From: Sporomusa silvacetica DSM 10669
Lineage (GTDB): Bacteria; Bacillota; Negativicutes; Sporomusales; Sporomusaceae
DNA: 64,000 nucleotides
NCBI RefSeq assembly: GCF_002257705.1
Contig: NZ_LSLK01000137.1
Location: 1 to 64,000, forward strand
Direction: 5' to 3'
This document shows positions 1-8,742 of this stretch, in pieces. Every line of letters begins with the position of its first letter. Position 1 is the first letter of the stretch. A model generated the notes under the pieces. That model had not been told where the DNA came from. It saw only the letters and a program-made list of their open reading frames with translations, and made no database searches. The position numbers were made by a program, and so were the translations under genes.

Positions 1-127
1 AGATTTGCCGCCGGCTTCCTTCAGATTCCATCTCACGATGGACACCCTTGCCTTAGGCTATGTACTTGGCACTATTAACCCGCACTCGGGACTTTCACCC
101 GTTAGACTGCGCCCATGCCGGGCGCAC
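1..127 (-). mobile_element. group IIC intron, 5' end (runs off the left edge)
   Basis: Read on the minus strand, the element starts at 127 with GTGCGCCCGGCATGGGCGCA, followed by GGGTGAAAGTCCC, AAGGGTGTCC and GGAATCTGAAGGAAGC. These are the conserved 5' and domain I segments of bacterial group II introns, closely like the Oceanobacillus iheyensis group IIC ribozyme (from memory of that sequence). The rest of the ribozyme and the intron-encoded reverse transcriptase would lie left of the window. Insertion is immediately behind a terminator hairpin (134-169), which is the known target preference of class C introns. Completeness and activity cannot be judged here. Confidence 0.88.
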
Positions 128-133
128 AATACC

Positions 134-169
134 AAAACAAACAGCACTCGAAAGTGTGCTGTTTGTTTT
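134..169 (-). terminator. terminator hairpin, intron target
   Basis: A perfect 14-bp inverted repeat (arms 134-147 and 156-169, 8-nt loop) ends in GTTTGTTTT on the minus strand. It lies 25 bp behind the stop of the candidate selenoprotein and would terminate the arsR operon. The group IIC intron begins 6 bp beyond it. Confidence 0.75.
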
Positions 170-193
170 ATCAGCTACGACAACAAGAAGTTA

Positions 194-490
194 TTACGCC
201 CCTGAAACAACTAAGTTTTTAAAAAATAATATTTTTTCTAACTTCAGTGTTAGTTTATTATATGTTTGTGTTATATCGGGGTGGTAGTATACAGTAATAC
301 CGTCTACCGTGCTTTCAACGTAATGAACTACTTTATCATTTATGCCCAATCACACGAATGGGCGACGCCGAGTTGGCCCGCTACAGCTTCAACCTCCACC
401 AGGGAGCTCCACCAAACTAATCATAATGGCATTATCTTTGGATTTCCACTTAATATACTCCCTAGCCGCATCTTCGAGGACTATTTCCAT
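194..490 (-). CDS. candidate selenoprotein, small, two in-frame UGA codons
   Basis: Frame of 98 codons from ATG at 490 to TAA at 194, interrupted only by TGA at codon 34 (391-389) and codon 47 (352-350). A ribosome site rich in GGGGGGAGAGG precedes the ATG. Protein-like sequence runs across both UGA codons: MEIVLEDAAREYIKWK, ISLVELPGGG-U-SCSGPT, RRPFV-U-LGIND, VDGITVYYHPD, and a C-terminal ILFFKNLVVSGA. This recalls small CC/Se-motif (seleno)proteins of Firmicutes, a recollection and not a search. UGA 34 lies in a G-G-G-U-S-C context, as expected of a redox site. It follows arsR by 65 bp and so is probably co-transcribed. Downstream stem-loops are weak, so no clear SECIS was seen. The alternative is a pseudogene with one or two nonsense mutations. 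Function unknown. Confidence 0.5.
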
Positions 491-555
491 TGAAATCCTC
501 TCCCCCCTTATTGTTGATCCTGCCATGCCTGCAATTCCTCTCGACACCAGCGAAA

Positions 556-879
556 TTATTTTAAAAATTTCAATATACTCTGACTAGCACCAATCTGTTC
601 ACTTAGTGTTTTTTCCGCAGCACTAACTATTTCAAGCACAGAGTGATAAACGATTCGATAAATTACCTTTTGACCATCTTTGCGAGAGTCGATTATCCCT
701 TGTTTCTTTAAGTTGCTCAAATGCTGTGACAAATTTGACTGTTCAATGTCCAATTCCTCAATAATCTCGCACACACAACGTTCACCCTGTTCCAGGGTCC
801 GGAGAATTCTAAGTCGTACAGGATGGGCCAGTGTCTTAAAAAAATCAGCCGTCAACTTTACTACTATATCTTCTGCCAC
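556..879 (-). CDS. ArsR/SmtB-family transcriptional repressor
   Basis: Winged-helix repressor of 107 aa that dissociates from its operator on binding a metal(loid) or other signal. The ArsR core is visible: LKTLAHPVRLRIL-type first helices near residues 15-27 and a recognition helix around 48-62 (EQSNLSQHLSNLKKQGII). C35-V-C37 precedes the DNA-reading helix, the position where ArsR-type As(III)-binding cysteines sit. Start is GTG at 879 with GGAGGG about 6 bp upstream. It is first in a two-gene operon with the candidate selenoprotein, which it presumably controls. The ligand is not determined; the CVC pair suggests a thiophilic metalloid. Confidence 0.88.
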   Translation of the reverse strand: MAEDIVVKLTADFFKTLAHPVRLRILRTLEQGERCVCEIIEELDIEQSNLSQHLSNLKKQGIIDSRKDGQKVIYRIVYHSVLEIVSAAEKTLSEQIGASQSILKFLK

Positions 880-1065
880 GCGTATTCCCTCCTTAAAATA
901 TAACCAATCTTATCTTATATATCAAAACTTCGCCTCAAAGGTTCCTAAAGTAAAGGCTATCCTATATAATCAAAATAATATATTAGTCCTTTATCATATA
1001 AAAAATCATTTCTCTTCAACATACAACCTTTACAAAATTAAAACCTCCTACAGCGGCTATTTCAA

Positions 1066-1242
1066 CTACCATAGGAGACCTTCTTCATGGCTTTCATAAC
1101 ATTTCTCCGGTTGACTGACTACCAAAAATAAATCGCACAAAAGCGCCCGGGTCTCATACACCACTTCGGCAGCCTTCTTGGCTCCCAGGTATGAACCGCT
1201 CCCCGGGTCACAACCGTTGCAAGTCAATATTCGCTTATCGAC
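1066..1242 (-). pseudogene. short Cys-containing coding remnant, uncertain
   Basis: In the 540-bp gap between arsR and the FmdE-like gene, one minus-strand frame reads for 58 codons with plausible protein character (RILTCNGCDPGSGS, LGAKKAAEVV, QPEKCYES) and ends at TAG 1066. It has no start codon with a ribosome site and is preceded in frame by TGA at 1243-1245. It is probably the tail of a decayed gene. I do not recognise the family. The rest of the gap shows nothing else except the hairpin at 1324-1349. Confidence 0.2.
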
Positions 1243-1323
1243 TCAATGACAGTATGTGCTTAGGGAAAGATGTTGCCGCGTAAAGAGAATTAAAGGATTT
1301 CAATGAATTGTCACCATTAAATA

Positions 1324-1349
1324 GGACTGGTGTAAATTCACACCAGTCC
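1324..1349. terminator. stem-loop behind FmdE-like gene
   Basis: Perfect 10-bp inverted repeat GGACTGGTGT / ACACCAGTCC with a 6-nt loop, about 90 bp past the stop of the FmdE-like gene on the minus strand. The downstream T-tract is poor (TATTT), so termination is likely but not certain. Confidence 0.5.
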
Positions 1350-1440
1350 ACATATCTCCCTATATTTCAAGTTTTGAAACGGTATAGAGTAGCTTCTATT
1401 TTTTCTTGTTTCAGATATCAACTATTCTGTACAAACCTAG

Positions 1441-2181
1441 TTACTTGGTTCTTGGCATACTTTTATTGATAACATCTCCACGATTACCAAGCATATCATT
1501 AAATACAAATTTGTAGTCAGGTAAAGCTTTTATTACTAAAATTCCCCCTTGTGGTAGATTCAAAATCCTTTGGCTCAGTTCTTCTCCCATTTGTTCAACT
1601 TTATCGATATCTTCGGCCAATACAGGCTGTCCTTGGCTTCTAAGCTTGCGAATTTTACTCTCAAGCTGCGCTTGTTCTGTAAGAAATATGCCTGGCTTTA
1701 AGTGAACATCGTATGCTTCGCCAGTTGATATCCGCTGAATAATAAACCCGTCTCCAACTGTTGAATCAATCCGCAGTGTCTGGAAATTTATACGAGCACC
1801 AGTCATCATAGACGATGCATCAACCCAGCACGGCCCGTTCTTTGAAACTGCTCGTAAGTCAGTTCTATCGACTGTACCATCAGGAAATAGTTTATCTAAC
1901 ACGGCTTTAATTTCAACATAACTAATTACTAATCCATCACATAGGTGCCCATGTATACGGGCGAGATCTTTAAGGCTAATCTCCTTTGTATGCAGTGAAT
2001 ATCGCCCTAATCCAGTATCTGTATCTAGTACAGTAATAGGTTGATTATATTTGGCTTCTGCTGCCCAAGAAGGATAAAACCAATCCACCGAATTATCAGC
2101 CTTTCCTTCAGACGCAAATACTGATCCTGTACTGAACAAGAGAAAAACACTAACCATAAAACTCAATAATACTTTCCTCAT
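1441..2181 (-). CDS. secreted FmdE-family protein
   Basis: 246 aa with an N-terminal signal peptide (hydrophobic stretch about residues 5-20, cleavage after VFA). The mature part carries the FmdE-type core: ARIHGHLCDGLVISY near residues 74-88, corresponding to the HGHxCpG motif, and NGPCWVDA with a second conserved Cys. FmdE is known as subunit E of formylmethanofuran dehydrogenase, but stand-alone exported members occur in bacteria without that pathway. They probably bind metal through the His/Cys cluster; the role here is unknown. ATG at 2181 follows AAGGAGGAG. Monocistronic by position, between two hairpins. Confidence 0.8.
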   Translation of the reverse strand: MRKVLLSFMVSVFLLFSTGSVFASEGKADNSVDWFYPSWAAEAKYNQPITVLDTDTGLGRYSLHTKEISLKDLARIHGHLCDGLVISYVEIKAVLDKLFPDGTVDRTDLRAVSKNGPCWVDASSMMTGARINFQTLRIDSTVGDGFIIQRISTGEAYDVHLKPGIFLTEQAQLESKIRKLRSQGQPVLAEDIDKVEQMGEELSQRILNLPQGGILVIKALPDYKFVFNDMLGNRGDVINKSMPRTK

Positions 2182-2364
2182 TTCTAATACTCCTCCTTAA
2201 GCTTAAATAACATCGATAAATTCTTTATTTGTTATAATTTCTATATATATAAAACAATTCCTCCCCAAGTTAACTTGATCAGGTCATTTCACTTAGAATT
2301 ACTCCCTACCTCTTGTCTATTTCTGTTACGTCAGGTTTTTTCCCGTGCAATAAAAAATTTTAAT

Positions 2365-2405
2365 AAAAAAAACCGGTCAAGGCGATCAAAATTCACCCCA
2401 ACCGG
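2365..2405 (-). terminator. terminator of RND operon
   Basis: On the minus strand CCGGTTGGGG pairs, with some G-U pairs, with CCTTGACCGG and is followed by eight T. It lies 30 bp behind the RND permease stop. Confidence 0.8.
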
Positions 2406-2435
2406 CCAGTTTTTCAAAATCCTGTCAAGACTGAT

Positions 2436-5400
2436 TTACGCGGAAAAACTTTTTTTCTCCACAGTAAGCAGACTCCTAAACATACGTTTTGCATCTTCAA
2501 AAAGCGTAAAAAATATTGGCACATAAATCAATGTAAGTAAGGTTGACACTATTAAACCACCCATAGTTACCACTGCCAACGCCGATAACCGTTCCAACCC
2601 AACCGCCCATTCCAAGGCAATGGGTAACATGCCGGCAGCTGTACCGCAGGCTGTCATTAGGATTGGTCTTGTTCTCATTCTTACACTGTCAATAATTGCC
2701 TGCTCTGTCGAACTTCCCTTGGCGCGAGCCTCAATAATAAAATCGATTAGTAAAATTGAGTTTTTCACTACAATTCCATCCAAAAGAAGCATTCCCGTAA
2801 AAGCGGCCATTGAGGAATGCTTGCCAGCAGCCAAGAGAGACCAAGCAACGCCGATCATGCCTAGCGGTATGGCAGACATAATTGTTAACGGATGTATAAA
2901 GGAACGAAATGTAGGCACCAAACTAAAATAGAGTAAGATAAGCCCAACCGTCAAAGCCGCTCCCAACGCGGCAAAAGATCCCATCATCGGCTTTAAATCG
3001 CCTTCTTGGCTAAAGGAGTAGCCGGCTGGCAACTTAATATCACTCAGTGCTTTCTGCACACCATCATCCAAATGGGTTATGGTTGCTTCTTTTTCACGAT
3101 AACCGTAAATATCCAGCGTATTTTGCAGTGTCTGACGGGTAAAGAGTGTCGGCGAACTTTTATACGTCAAACTGCCTAAGGATGTCAGCGGAATATTCCC
3201 TTTTGCCGTGTTGATTAGCATATCTTTCAGCTTTCCTGCATCATCCCGCTTTTCCACCGGATATTGGACGCGAAACCCAATACCGTCTTCCTGGTCAATA
3301 CGATAAACCGATGCAGCTGTTCCATGTACCGCTTCCGCTATTTGCCGAGACACTGCCAAGGGCGAGATTTCATAAAAAGCACAGCGCTCTTTATTTGCGG
3401 TAAAAATCACTTCTTTTTTATCATAACTCCAACTACGTGACACGGTAGTCAACCCTGGAACTTGCAGCATCTTTTGGTAAACTTCTTCACCAATCTGATT
3501 CAGGACTGCCCGATCCGGTCCGGAGACCATGACATCTACCGGTGCTTTAATGCTGGATAAGGTGGTAGCACCAAAGCCATATACATTTACATATTTCACT
3601 CCTGGGATAGTACTAAACTCTTGCCGCAGATTTTCTTCTATCTGCCAAGTGGTTTGCGGCCGGTGAAATCGGTCGACTAGGCGGACGGTCATGTTGCCGC
3701 TCTGCGGCAGTTTGCCGCTGCCAAAACTCACAATGCCAGGTTCTGAGCCAATAATGGTCGAAATACTTTCGAGGCCTGGCGTTTGCAAAACAAACGCTTC
3801 CATCTGTTTGGCAATCCGATTGGTTTCTGCAATTGAAGCATCGGTATCGGCTTCAAAATCAATTTTCATAATGCCCGTATCCATGGACGGCACTAACTCT
3901 CGGCCAACTAACGGCATTTGCCGGACACTGATACCAAAGACAATAACCGCAACAAGCAGAAAGACCAACCGATGCTTCAAAGCAATGCCCACAGCCGTTA
4001 CAAAAAAATCCCGGATGGAGCTGATAATGGTATTATCAAAACATAGCGCTAGCCGCTCAATCACATTGGGCTTAAATTTGGCTTTCAGTATCAATGGCGC
4101 AGCAATGGGTATGATAGTCACCGATATAATATAGGAAGCAACTAAGGCAATCGACAGCGGCACGACCATCGGTCGCATGACAACTTGCACATACCCGCCA
4201 ATAAATATAATCGGCACCAGTACCATCGCCGTCGCATAGGTTCCGGAAAAGATTGCCAGCATGACCTCTTCTGTACCGCCGACTACGGCCTCCCCCAGTT
4301 TGTCCGGATACTCCTCATAATGGCGGGCGATGTTTTCCACCACCACAATAGCATCATCCAGTAACATGCCCACCGCGAGAATAATTGCAGTAAGGGTTAC
4401 CATGTTAAATTCATAACCCGCCAACCACATCACGGCAAAGGTCATCAAGTACGTAAAGGGGATGGATATGGCCGCCAGCATAGTGACACGCATATTGCCG
4501 AGAAACAGGAATACCACCAGCATCGTCAAAAGGATGGCGTCCCGCAAGGCATCCCGCATATTGTCAACATTTCCCCTGATTAACGGCCCCTGGGTATCGC
4601 TGATTTCAAAATGTATGTCAGGGTAATGGCTCTTTAGTATCGGCAAATACTGTTCAATTGCCTTGACCCCGTCCATGGTTACACCGGTCGACGCACGCAG
4701 AATGCTCATTCCCACCGCCTGCTGGCCGTTGCCCCGATACACAGATTGCGGCTCCACCATGCCACGCTTTACTTGTGCGACATCACGCAGATAGATGTCA
4801 CCGGCCTGCCGGTGGGCTACAATAACATTTGCTGCATCCGCCGGTTGCTTAAATTCACCTTGGGTTTTGAGCAAAAATTGACTACCCTGCTTGATAATAA
4901 GTCCGTTAGGTACGTTGACATTGTTGGCATTGAGCGCAGCGACCACATCGCCAATCGTAAGACCAAAACGCGCCAGCGCGTCAGGATTGACGGCAATGCC
5001 AAGTTCTGGCTGATAACCGCCAAATACCTCAGTCTGAGCAATCCCCGGAACGCGCAAAAGTTCTTCTTTAATTTCATTTTCCGCCAATTGTCTGATTTGA
5101 ACCATATCCAGCGGCGAACCGGGCCGGGGAGAAAGAGCCAATACAACCGTCGGCTGAGACGCTTGACTGATTTTATAAATCTGCGGAGTCCGAATATCAT
5201 CCGGCAACTGTCCGGCAATTTTATTTAATGAATTAGCAACATCCGTCGCGGCGGCGTCAAGTGTCTTTTTATAGTCAAATTCCACAGTAACTACCGAAAC
5301 TTCATCTTTGCTAGTGCTACTAACTCGCAGCACATTGCCGAGGGTCGCCAGTTCTTTTTCAATTGTCCGGCTTACTTTTGCTTCCACATCGGCAGCAGCA

Positions 5401-5564
5401 GCTCCAGATTCCACAGTAATAACTGTAATTTGCGGACGGTCGGTGTCAGGAAACAGATTAATCGGCAGTTGAAAATAAGCAAGGATTCCAATAATTGCCA
5501 TAAGAACAACCAAGGATAGTATAAGATGCGGTTTAGCTAAATATTTGCCGATCCAGTCACTCAT
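2436..5564 (-). CDS. RND multidrug/solute efflux permease (inner-membrane pump)
   Basis: 1042 aa, the usual length for AcrB/HAE1-type RND transporters. TM1 covers about residues 10-30, a large periplasmic loop follows, then a block of TMs. The proton-relay pair D403-D404 sits in LDDAIVVVEN (TM4), so it is a hydrophobe/amphiphile exporter type. A second periplasmic loop and the C-terminal TM block complete the duplicated fold. Its ATG overlaps the TGA of the upstream fusion-protein gene (ATGA), so the two are translationally coupled. With the membrane fusion protein and TolC-like channel it forms a tripartite envelope-spanning pump, which implies an outer membrane. Substrate cannot be told from sequence. 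No frameshift seen. Confidence 0.93.
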   Translation of the reverse strand: MSDWIGKYLAKPHLILSLVVLMAIIGILAYFQLPINLFPDTDRPQITVITVESGAAAADVEAKVSRTIEKELATLGNVLRVSSTSKDEVSVVTVEFDYKKTLDAAATDVANSLNKIAGQLPDDIRTPQIYKISQASQPTVVLALSPRPGSPLDMVQIRQLAENEIKEELLRVPGIAQTEVFGGYQPELGIAVNPDALARFGLTIGDVVAALNANNVNVPNGLIIKQGSQFLLKTQGEFKQPADAANVIVAHRQAGDIYLRDVAQVKRGMVEPQSVYRGNGQQAVGMSILRASTGVTMDGVKAIEQYLPILKSHYPDIHFEISDTQGPLIRGNVDNMRDALRDAILLTMLVVFLFLGNMRVTMLAAISIPFTYLMTFAVMWLAGYEFNMVTLTAIILAVGMLLDDAIVVVENIARHYEEYPDKLGEAVVGGTEEVMLAIFSGTYATAMVLVPIIFIGGYVQVVMRPMVVPLSIALVASYIISVTIIPIAAPLILKAKFKPNVIERLALCFDNTIISSIRDFFVTAVGIALKHRLVFLLVAVIVFGISVRQMPLVGRELVPSMDTGIMKIDFEADTDASIAETNRIAKQMEAFVLQTPGLESISTIIGSEPGIVSFGSGKLPQSGNMTVRLVDRFHRPQTTWQIEENLRQEFSTIPGVKYVNVYGFGATTLSSIKAPVDVMVSGPDRAVLNQIGEEVYQKMLQVPGLTTVSRSWSYDKKEVIFTANKERCAFYEISPLAVSRQIAEAVHGTAASVYRIDQEDGIGFRVQYPVEKRDDAGKLKDMLINTAKGNIPLTSLGSLTYKSSPTLFTRQTLQNTLDIYGYREKEATITHLDDGVQKALSDIKLPAGYSFSQEGDLKPMMGSFAALGAALTVGLILLYFSLVPTFRSFIHPLTIMSAIPLGMIGVAWSLLAAGKHSSMAAFTGMLLLDGIVVKNSILLIDFIIEARAKGSSTEQAIIDSVRMRTRPILMTACGTAAGMLPIALEWAVGLERLSALAVVTMGGLIVSTLLTLIYVPIFFTLFEDAKRMFRSLLTVEKKSFSA

Positions 5565-6715
5565 GGTTGCTCACTCCCGTCAACGACAACCATCACGGGT
5601 ATACCGTCCATCAATTTCATAAGCTGATTTTCTTGACCAACCGCGACACTCGTTCCCGCTTCAATACCACTCACCACTACCTGCTTGTCATTTTCGCCAA
5701 GTATATCTACAGGTACGGGATGAGCGGTCCCACCAGTTACTGTAATAACAAAAGCCCCAGTTGTATTTTTCACGACAGCCGTCGTGGGAACAACAACCCC
5801 TTGTACGTTTTGGAGGATAAAGTCAACCCCTAGCGTTGAACCGGGCGGCAATTGGAACGGCATATTATCGAGACGAATTTCCGCAGTGGCAAGACTATTG
5901 GCGGCCAGCGCCGGATAAATCTTGGTCACAACGGCCTCCATTTTCCCGTTGCCATCTGAAATCAATGCCTGCGTACCGACAATAATGTTTCGGGTTTGTT
6001 CCTGTGGTACTTGCACAATCACTTTATAACCTTGGTTCATTCCCTGTAAGGTCAGAAGTGACTTGCCTGGCACCGCTATGTCTCCCGGCTCGGCGCTGCG
6101 TTTCACAACAATACCGTCAAATGGCGCAACAAGCCGGGTGTAACTCTGCTCCGTAGCCGCTGCTTCTCTGTTCTGTGACAATAGCGCCACCCGTTCCCGG
6201 GCAGCCTTGACCTGACTTTCTGCCATGTCAAGTGCAGACTTGGCATGCTCATATGCCTCCTGCGAGATCGCTTTACTCTGATATAGGTATTCATCACGAT
6301 CAAAGCTGGCTTTTTGCGTATTATATGAGCTTTCAGTCGCAGCCAAAGTGCTTGCCGACCCACGCTGGTCGGCACTGGCGGCTCGAACTTTGTTGGACAG
6401 CGTAGCATCATCCAGTTCAGCCATCAACTGCCCGGCTTTCACCGTATCCCCTTCTCGCAGGTGAATGGCTAAAATGTTTGATGTAATCCGGGCAGATATA
6501 TCCGCCGTTACCAGCGAGTCCGCTTTTCCCAAGTAGTGTACAGTGACCGGTACTGTTCCGCTATAACTTTCCGCCAGTTGCACAGGCGTTGGGCGGACAG
6601 CTGGCTTGGCAAGCCCTGCTAAGTCCTGTTTTTTCTTAACAACTAGTCCGGCAGCCACTACGACAATTAGCAATGCAATAACGCCAACCAGCCATTTTTT
6701 CGATACTTTTGCCAT
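5561..6715 (-). CDS. RND efflux periplasmic adaptor (membrane fusion protein)
   Basis: 384 aa of the HlyD/AcrA family. A single N-terminal membrane anchor lies at residues 9-26 (LVGVIALLIVVVAAGL). It is followed by a lipoyl-like half motif (ILAIHLREGDTVKAGQLMAELDD), an alpha-helical hairpin of about 100 residues and the second lipoyl half (LVAPFDGIVVKRSAEPGD). A beta-barrel and membrane-proximal domain follow. It links the RND pump to the TolC-like channel. ATG at 6715 has GAGGGG upstream. Middle gene of the operon, 31 bp after the TolC-like gene and overlapping the permease by 4 bp. Confidence 0.92.
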   Translation of the reverse strand: MAKVSKKWLVGVIALLIVVVAAGLVVKKKQDLAGLAKPAVRPTPVQLAESYSGTVPVTVHYLGKADSLVTADISARITSNILAIHLREGDTVKAGQLMAELDDATLSNKVRAASADQRGSASTLAATESSYNTQKASFDRDEYLYQSKAISQEAYEHAKSALDMAESQVKAARERVALLSQNREAAATEQSYTRLVAPFDGIVVKRSAEPGDIAVPGKSLLTLQGMNQGYKVIVQVPQEQTRNIIVGTQALISDGNGKMEAVVTKIYPALAANSLATAEIRLDNMPFQLPPGSTLGVDFILQNVQGVVVPTTAVVKNTTGAFVITVTGGTAHPVPVDILGENDKQVVVSGIEAGTSVAVGQENQLMKLMDGIPVMVVVDGSEQP

Positions 6716-6746
6716 GAGTTTCCCCTCTTTTCTTCTTCATTTGGCA

Positions 6747-8069
6747 TTACCGCACCGGATACGCCGTTTGTCCGTACACCGTTTTTAAATCAACCACAGC
6801 ACTGATTTCATCAAAGACAGCTTGATCATATACAGCTTCAGCATTGGTGGCAGCGGACTGGGCAACCAGTGCATCCGTTAATGACGTTTTACCGGTCTTA
6901 TAGGACAATTCCATAATACGATAAGCTTCCTGGGCGCGGTCCCATGCTAAATGGGCTGCCACCACCCGGACTCTAGCAGCGCTAACGTTAGCCTGAGCAG
7001 TGGCCAACGTTGCTTGGGCGTCTGCTACCGACTGCGCATAACTTTCCTTCGCCCGGTCAAACTGCATTTTTGTCTGACGGATATTATTATTAATCACCCC
7101 GCCATCGAAAACAGGCAGGCTTACTTGCAGGCCCAGTGTCCACATTTCGTCCGATGATGCATCTGAACGTCCCACCGCTGTCATCCGGTAAGTGCCGTTT
7201 AAACTAAGTTGAAGGTTATTCTCCGCCTTGGCCGAAGTAATCAGTTCTTTATTTTGCGCCTGTCGTATCCGATTCTTTTCCACCTCGGGATTGTCTTTTA
7301 TATCGCCGTTTACCGGCGCAGTCACATCATAGTCGCTCATGGTTCCCTTCACAGTAAGCGGCTGACTTTGCTCATAACCTATGTAAGACTTTAATAACGC
7401 AAGCTGGCAGTCATAGTCACTCTGATAGCGGGCCAGCTTCTCCTGCTCGGTCGCCAATTGCGACTCAACCTGCAATACATCAACACCAGCTACGCGTCCC
7501 ACTGCATATTTCATCCGGATGTCATCCGTCAAACTGCTTAAGGCCTTCACACTATCCTCTTCCGCCGTAATGGTATTGTTTAACTGCAAAATCCGGTAAA
7601 ACGCTTTCACCACAGTATTCACAACTGTCGTTGTCTGGTTTTTCAGTTCCACCTGTTGCCAATTAGCAGCTTCTTCATTATATTGAATGAGCGACTTCGT
7701 CTTGCCAGCATCATAGAGATTTTGTTTTAGATTCAATCCCCATTGCTTTTGCCGGTCATCATAGACCGCCGGAATATTCGTGCCATGAGCCGGAATCATC
7801 GCCGTGGGGTCTTCCTGCCATTGATAATTACCGACAAAATCGACTTTCGGTCCGGCCAACCCCTGCGCCCCCTTGGCTTGCAGTTGTTTTGCAGCAAAAT
7901 CCAGTCTAAATCCTTGCAAGCCGTGATTCTTCGTTAATGTTAGTGCAACGCACTCATCAAGGCTCAGAGATTCGGCGGCTGATATTGTCATCGGCATTAT
8001 TAACAAAACTAATACCACCAGTGTTAGACCTCTCAACAGAATTCTGAGGTATCCGTTCATCTGTTTCAT
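6747..8069 (-). CDS. TolC-family outer-membrane efflux channel
   Basis: 440 aa from ATG 8069 (GGAGGAAACAGCT before it); a longer frame to 8120 lacks a ribosome site. A signal peptide spans about residues 8-32 and ends near ISAAES. The body shows two repeats of the outer membrane efflux protein fold with long amphipathic helices rich in Ala/Gln (ATLATAQANVSAARVRV, SYKTGKTSLTDALVAQS). First gene of the operon, so the order is channel, adaptor, pump. No regulator gene is adjacent; the 150 bp upstream hold no obvious operator. Confidence 0.92.
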   Translation of the reverse strand: MKQMNGYLRILLRGLTLVVLVLLIMPMTISAAESLSLDECVALTLTKNHGLQGFRLDFAAKQLQAKGAQGLAGPKVDFVGNYQWQEDPTAMIPAHGTNIPAVYDDRQKQWGLNLKQNLYDAGKTKSLIQYNEEAANWQQVELKNQTTTVVNTVVKAFYRILQLNNTITAEEDSVKALSSLTDDIRMKYAVGRVAGVDVLQVESQLATEQEKLARYQSDYDCQLALLKSYIGYEQSQPLTVKGTMSDYDVTAPVNGDIKDNPEVEKNRIRQAQNKELITSAKAENNLQLSLNGTYRMTAVGRSDASSDEMWTLGLQVSLPVFDGGVINNNIRQTKMQFDRAKESYAQSVADAQATLATAQANVSAARVRVVAAHLAWDRAQEAYRIMELSYKTGKTSLTDALVAQSAATNAEAVYDQAVFDEISAVVDLKTVYGQTAYPVR

Positions 8070-8217
8070 AGCTGTTTCCTCCTTTGCAAAGTTCCTTCTA
8101 TTTATAAATTCATCAGCCAAATTGTGCTGCGCAATAATGATAGATGTTATTTCACCTGTTTAAAAGGCCCCTGCAAACGGAGAAAGTTGTTGCCTGATAA
8201 GGTTATATTGGCATAGA

Positions 8218-8499
8218 TTATGCCTTTTTCAAAATCCTCAATGGAATTACTGTTGTTTGATTTTTCTCCTGCCAAGCCACCATAAACACCCCGGTGCGAA
8301 TAGGCGTTACGCTGATTTCAACCTTTTCAGTAAACCCCTTGTACTTGCCCTTCATACCAAAAATTGTCATTGAGCGTACCGAACGGAATTCGAACTGAAC
8401 GAGATAGTCTCCCCCGTAGTCAACTTCATATGTATGACCTATAGCCGGAAAACGACCGGCTTCAGAAGTTTCAGGTTTAAGGTAATCAATTTCTGACAT
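8218..8499 (-). CDS. MoaF-like small beta-barrel (calycin-type) protein
   Basis: 93 aa, mostly beta strands. The segment VFMVAWQEKNQTTVI resembles the WQEaxxTTV signature of the MoaF N-terminal family and related lipocalin-like enzymes. MoaF was first noted in molybdenum cofactor gene clusters, but its reaction is not established, so no function is assigned. ATG at 8499 has GGGGGG 8 bp upstream. It stands alone between the RND operon and a strong hairpin at 8641-8687. Confidence 0.6.
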   Translation of the reverse strand: MSEIDYLKPETSEAGRFPAIGHTYEVDYGGDYLVQFEFRSVRSMTIFGMKGKYKGFTEKVEISVTPIRTGVFMVAWQEKNQTTVIPLRILKKA

Positions 8500-8640
8500 C
8501 TTTACATCCCCCCAAATATAAGAAATAAATAATTTAATGCATTATTGCGTAACACAAACTGGCTGATGTACCTTACCGACGAACACTAGAAACTACCGGC
8601 GCTATCATTTTTCAGGCAACGTAAGCACCAACAGCATCCC

Positions 8641-8687
8641 TCTTTATTATGAGATCGCCAGCAAGGCTGGCGATCTCATAATAAAGA
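8641..8687. terminator. 22-bp perfect inverted repeat, bidirectional terminator-like
   Basis: Arms 8641-8662 and 8666-8687 are fully complementary (TCTTTATTATGAGATCGCCA and on) around a 3-nt loop. AT-rich outer arms give a U-rich end in both directions. It separates the arsenic operon side from the MoaF-like gene. Confidence 0.7.
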
Positions 8688-8742
8688 CAGGGTATCAACT
8701 TTTTTCATATCAACGACTGGGCTCCACTCTCAAGAAAAATAA

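Noticed and set aside
342..587. 81-codon plus-strand ORF over the candidate selenoprotein
   Set aside because: No ribosome site and no protein-like features; it is antisense to a minus-strand frame with better signals.
680..1099. 139-codon plus-strand ORF over arsR
   Set aside because: Antisense to a clear ArsR gene, with Ser/Tyr/Asn-rich chance composition.
2275..2526. 83-codon plus-strand ORF at the end of the RND gene
   Set aside because: Runs through the terminator and antisense to the permease C-terminus; very basic and low in complexity.
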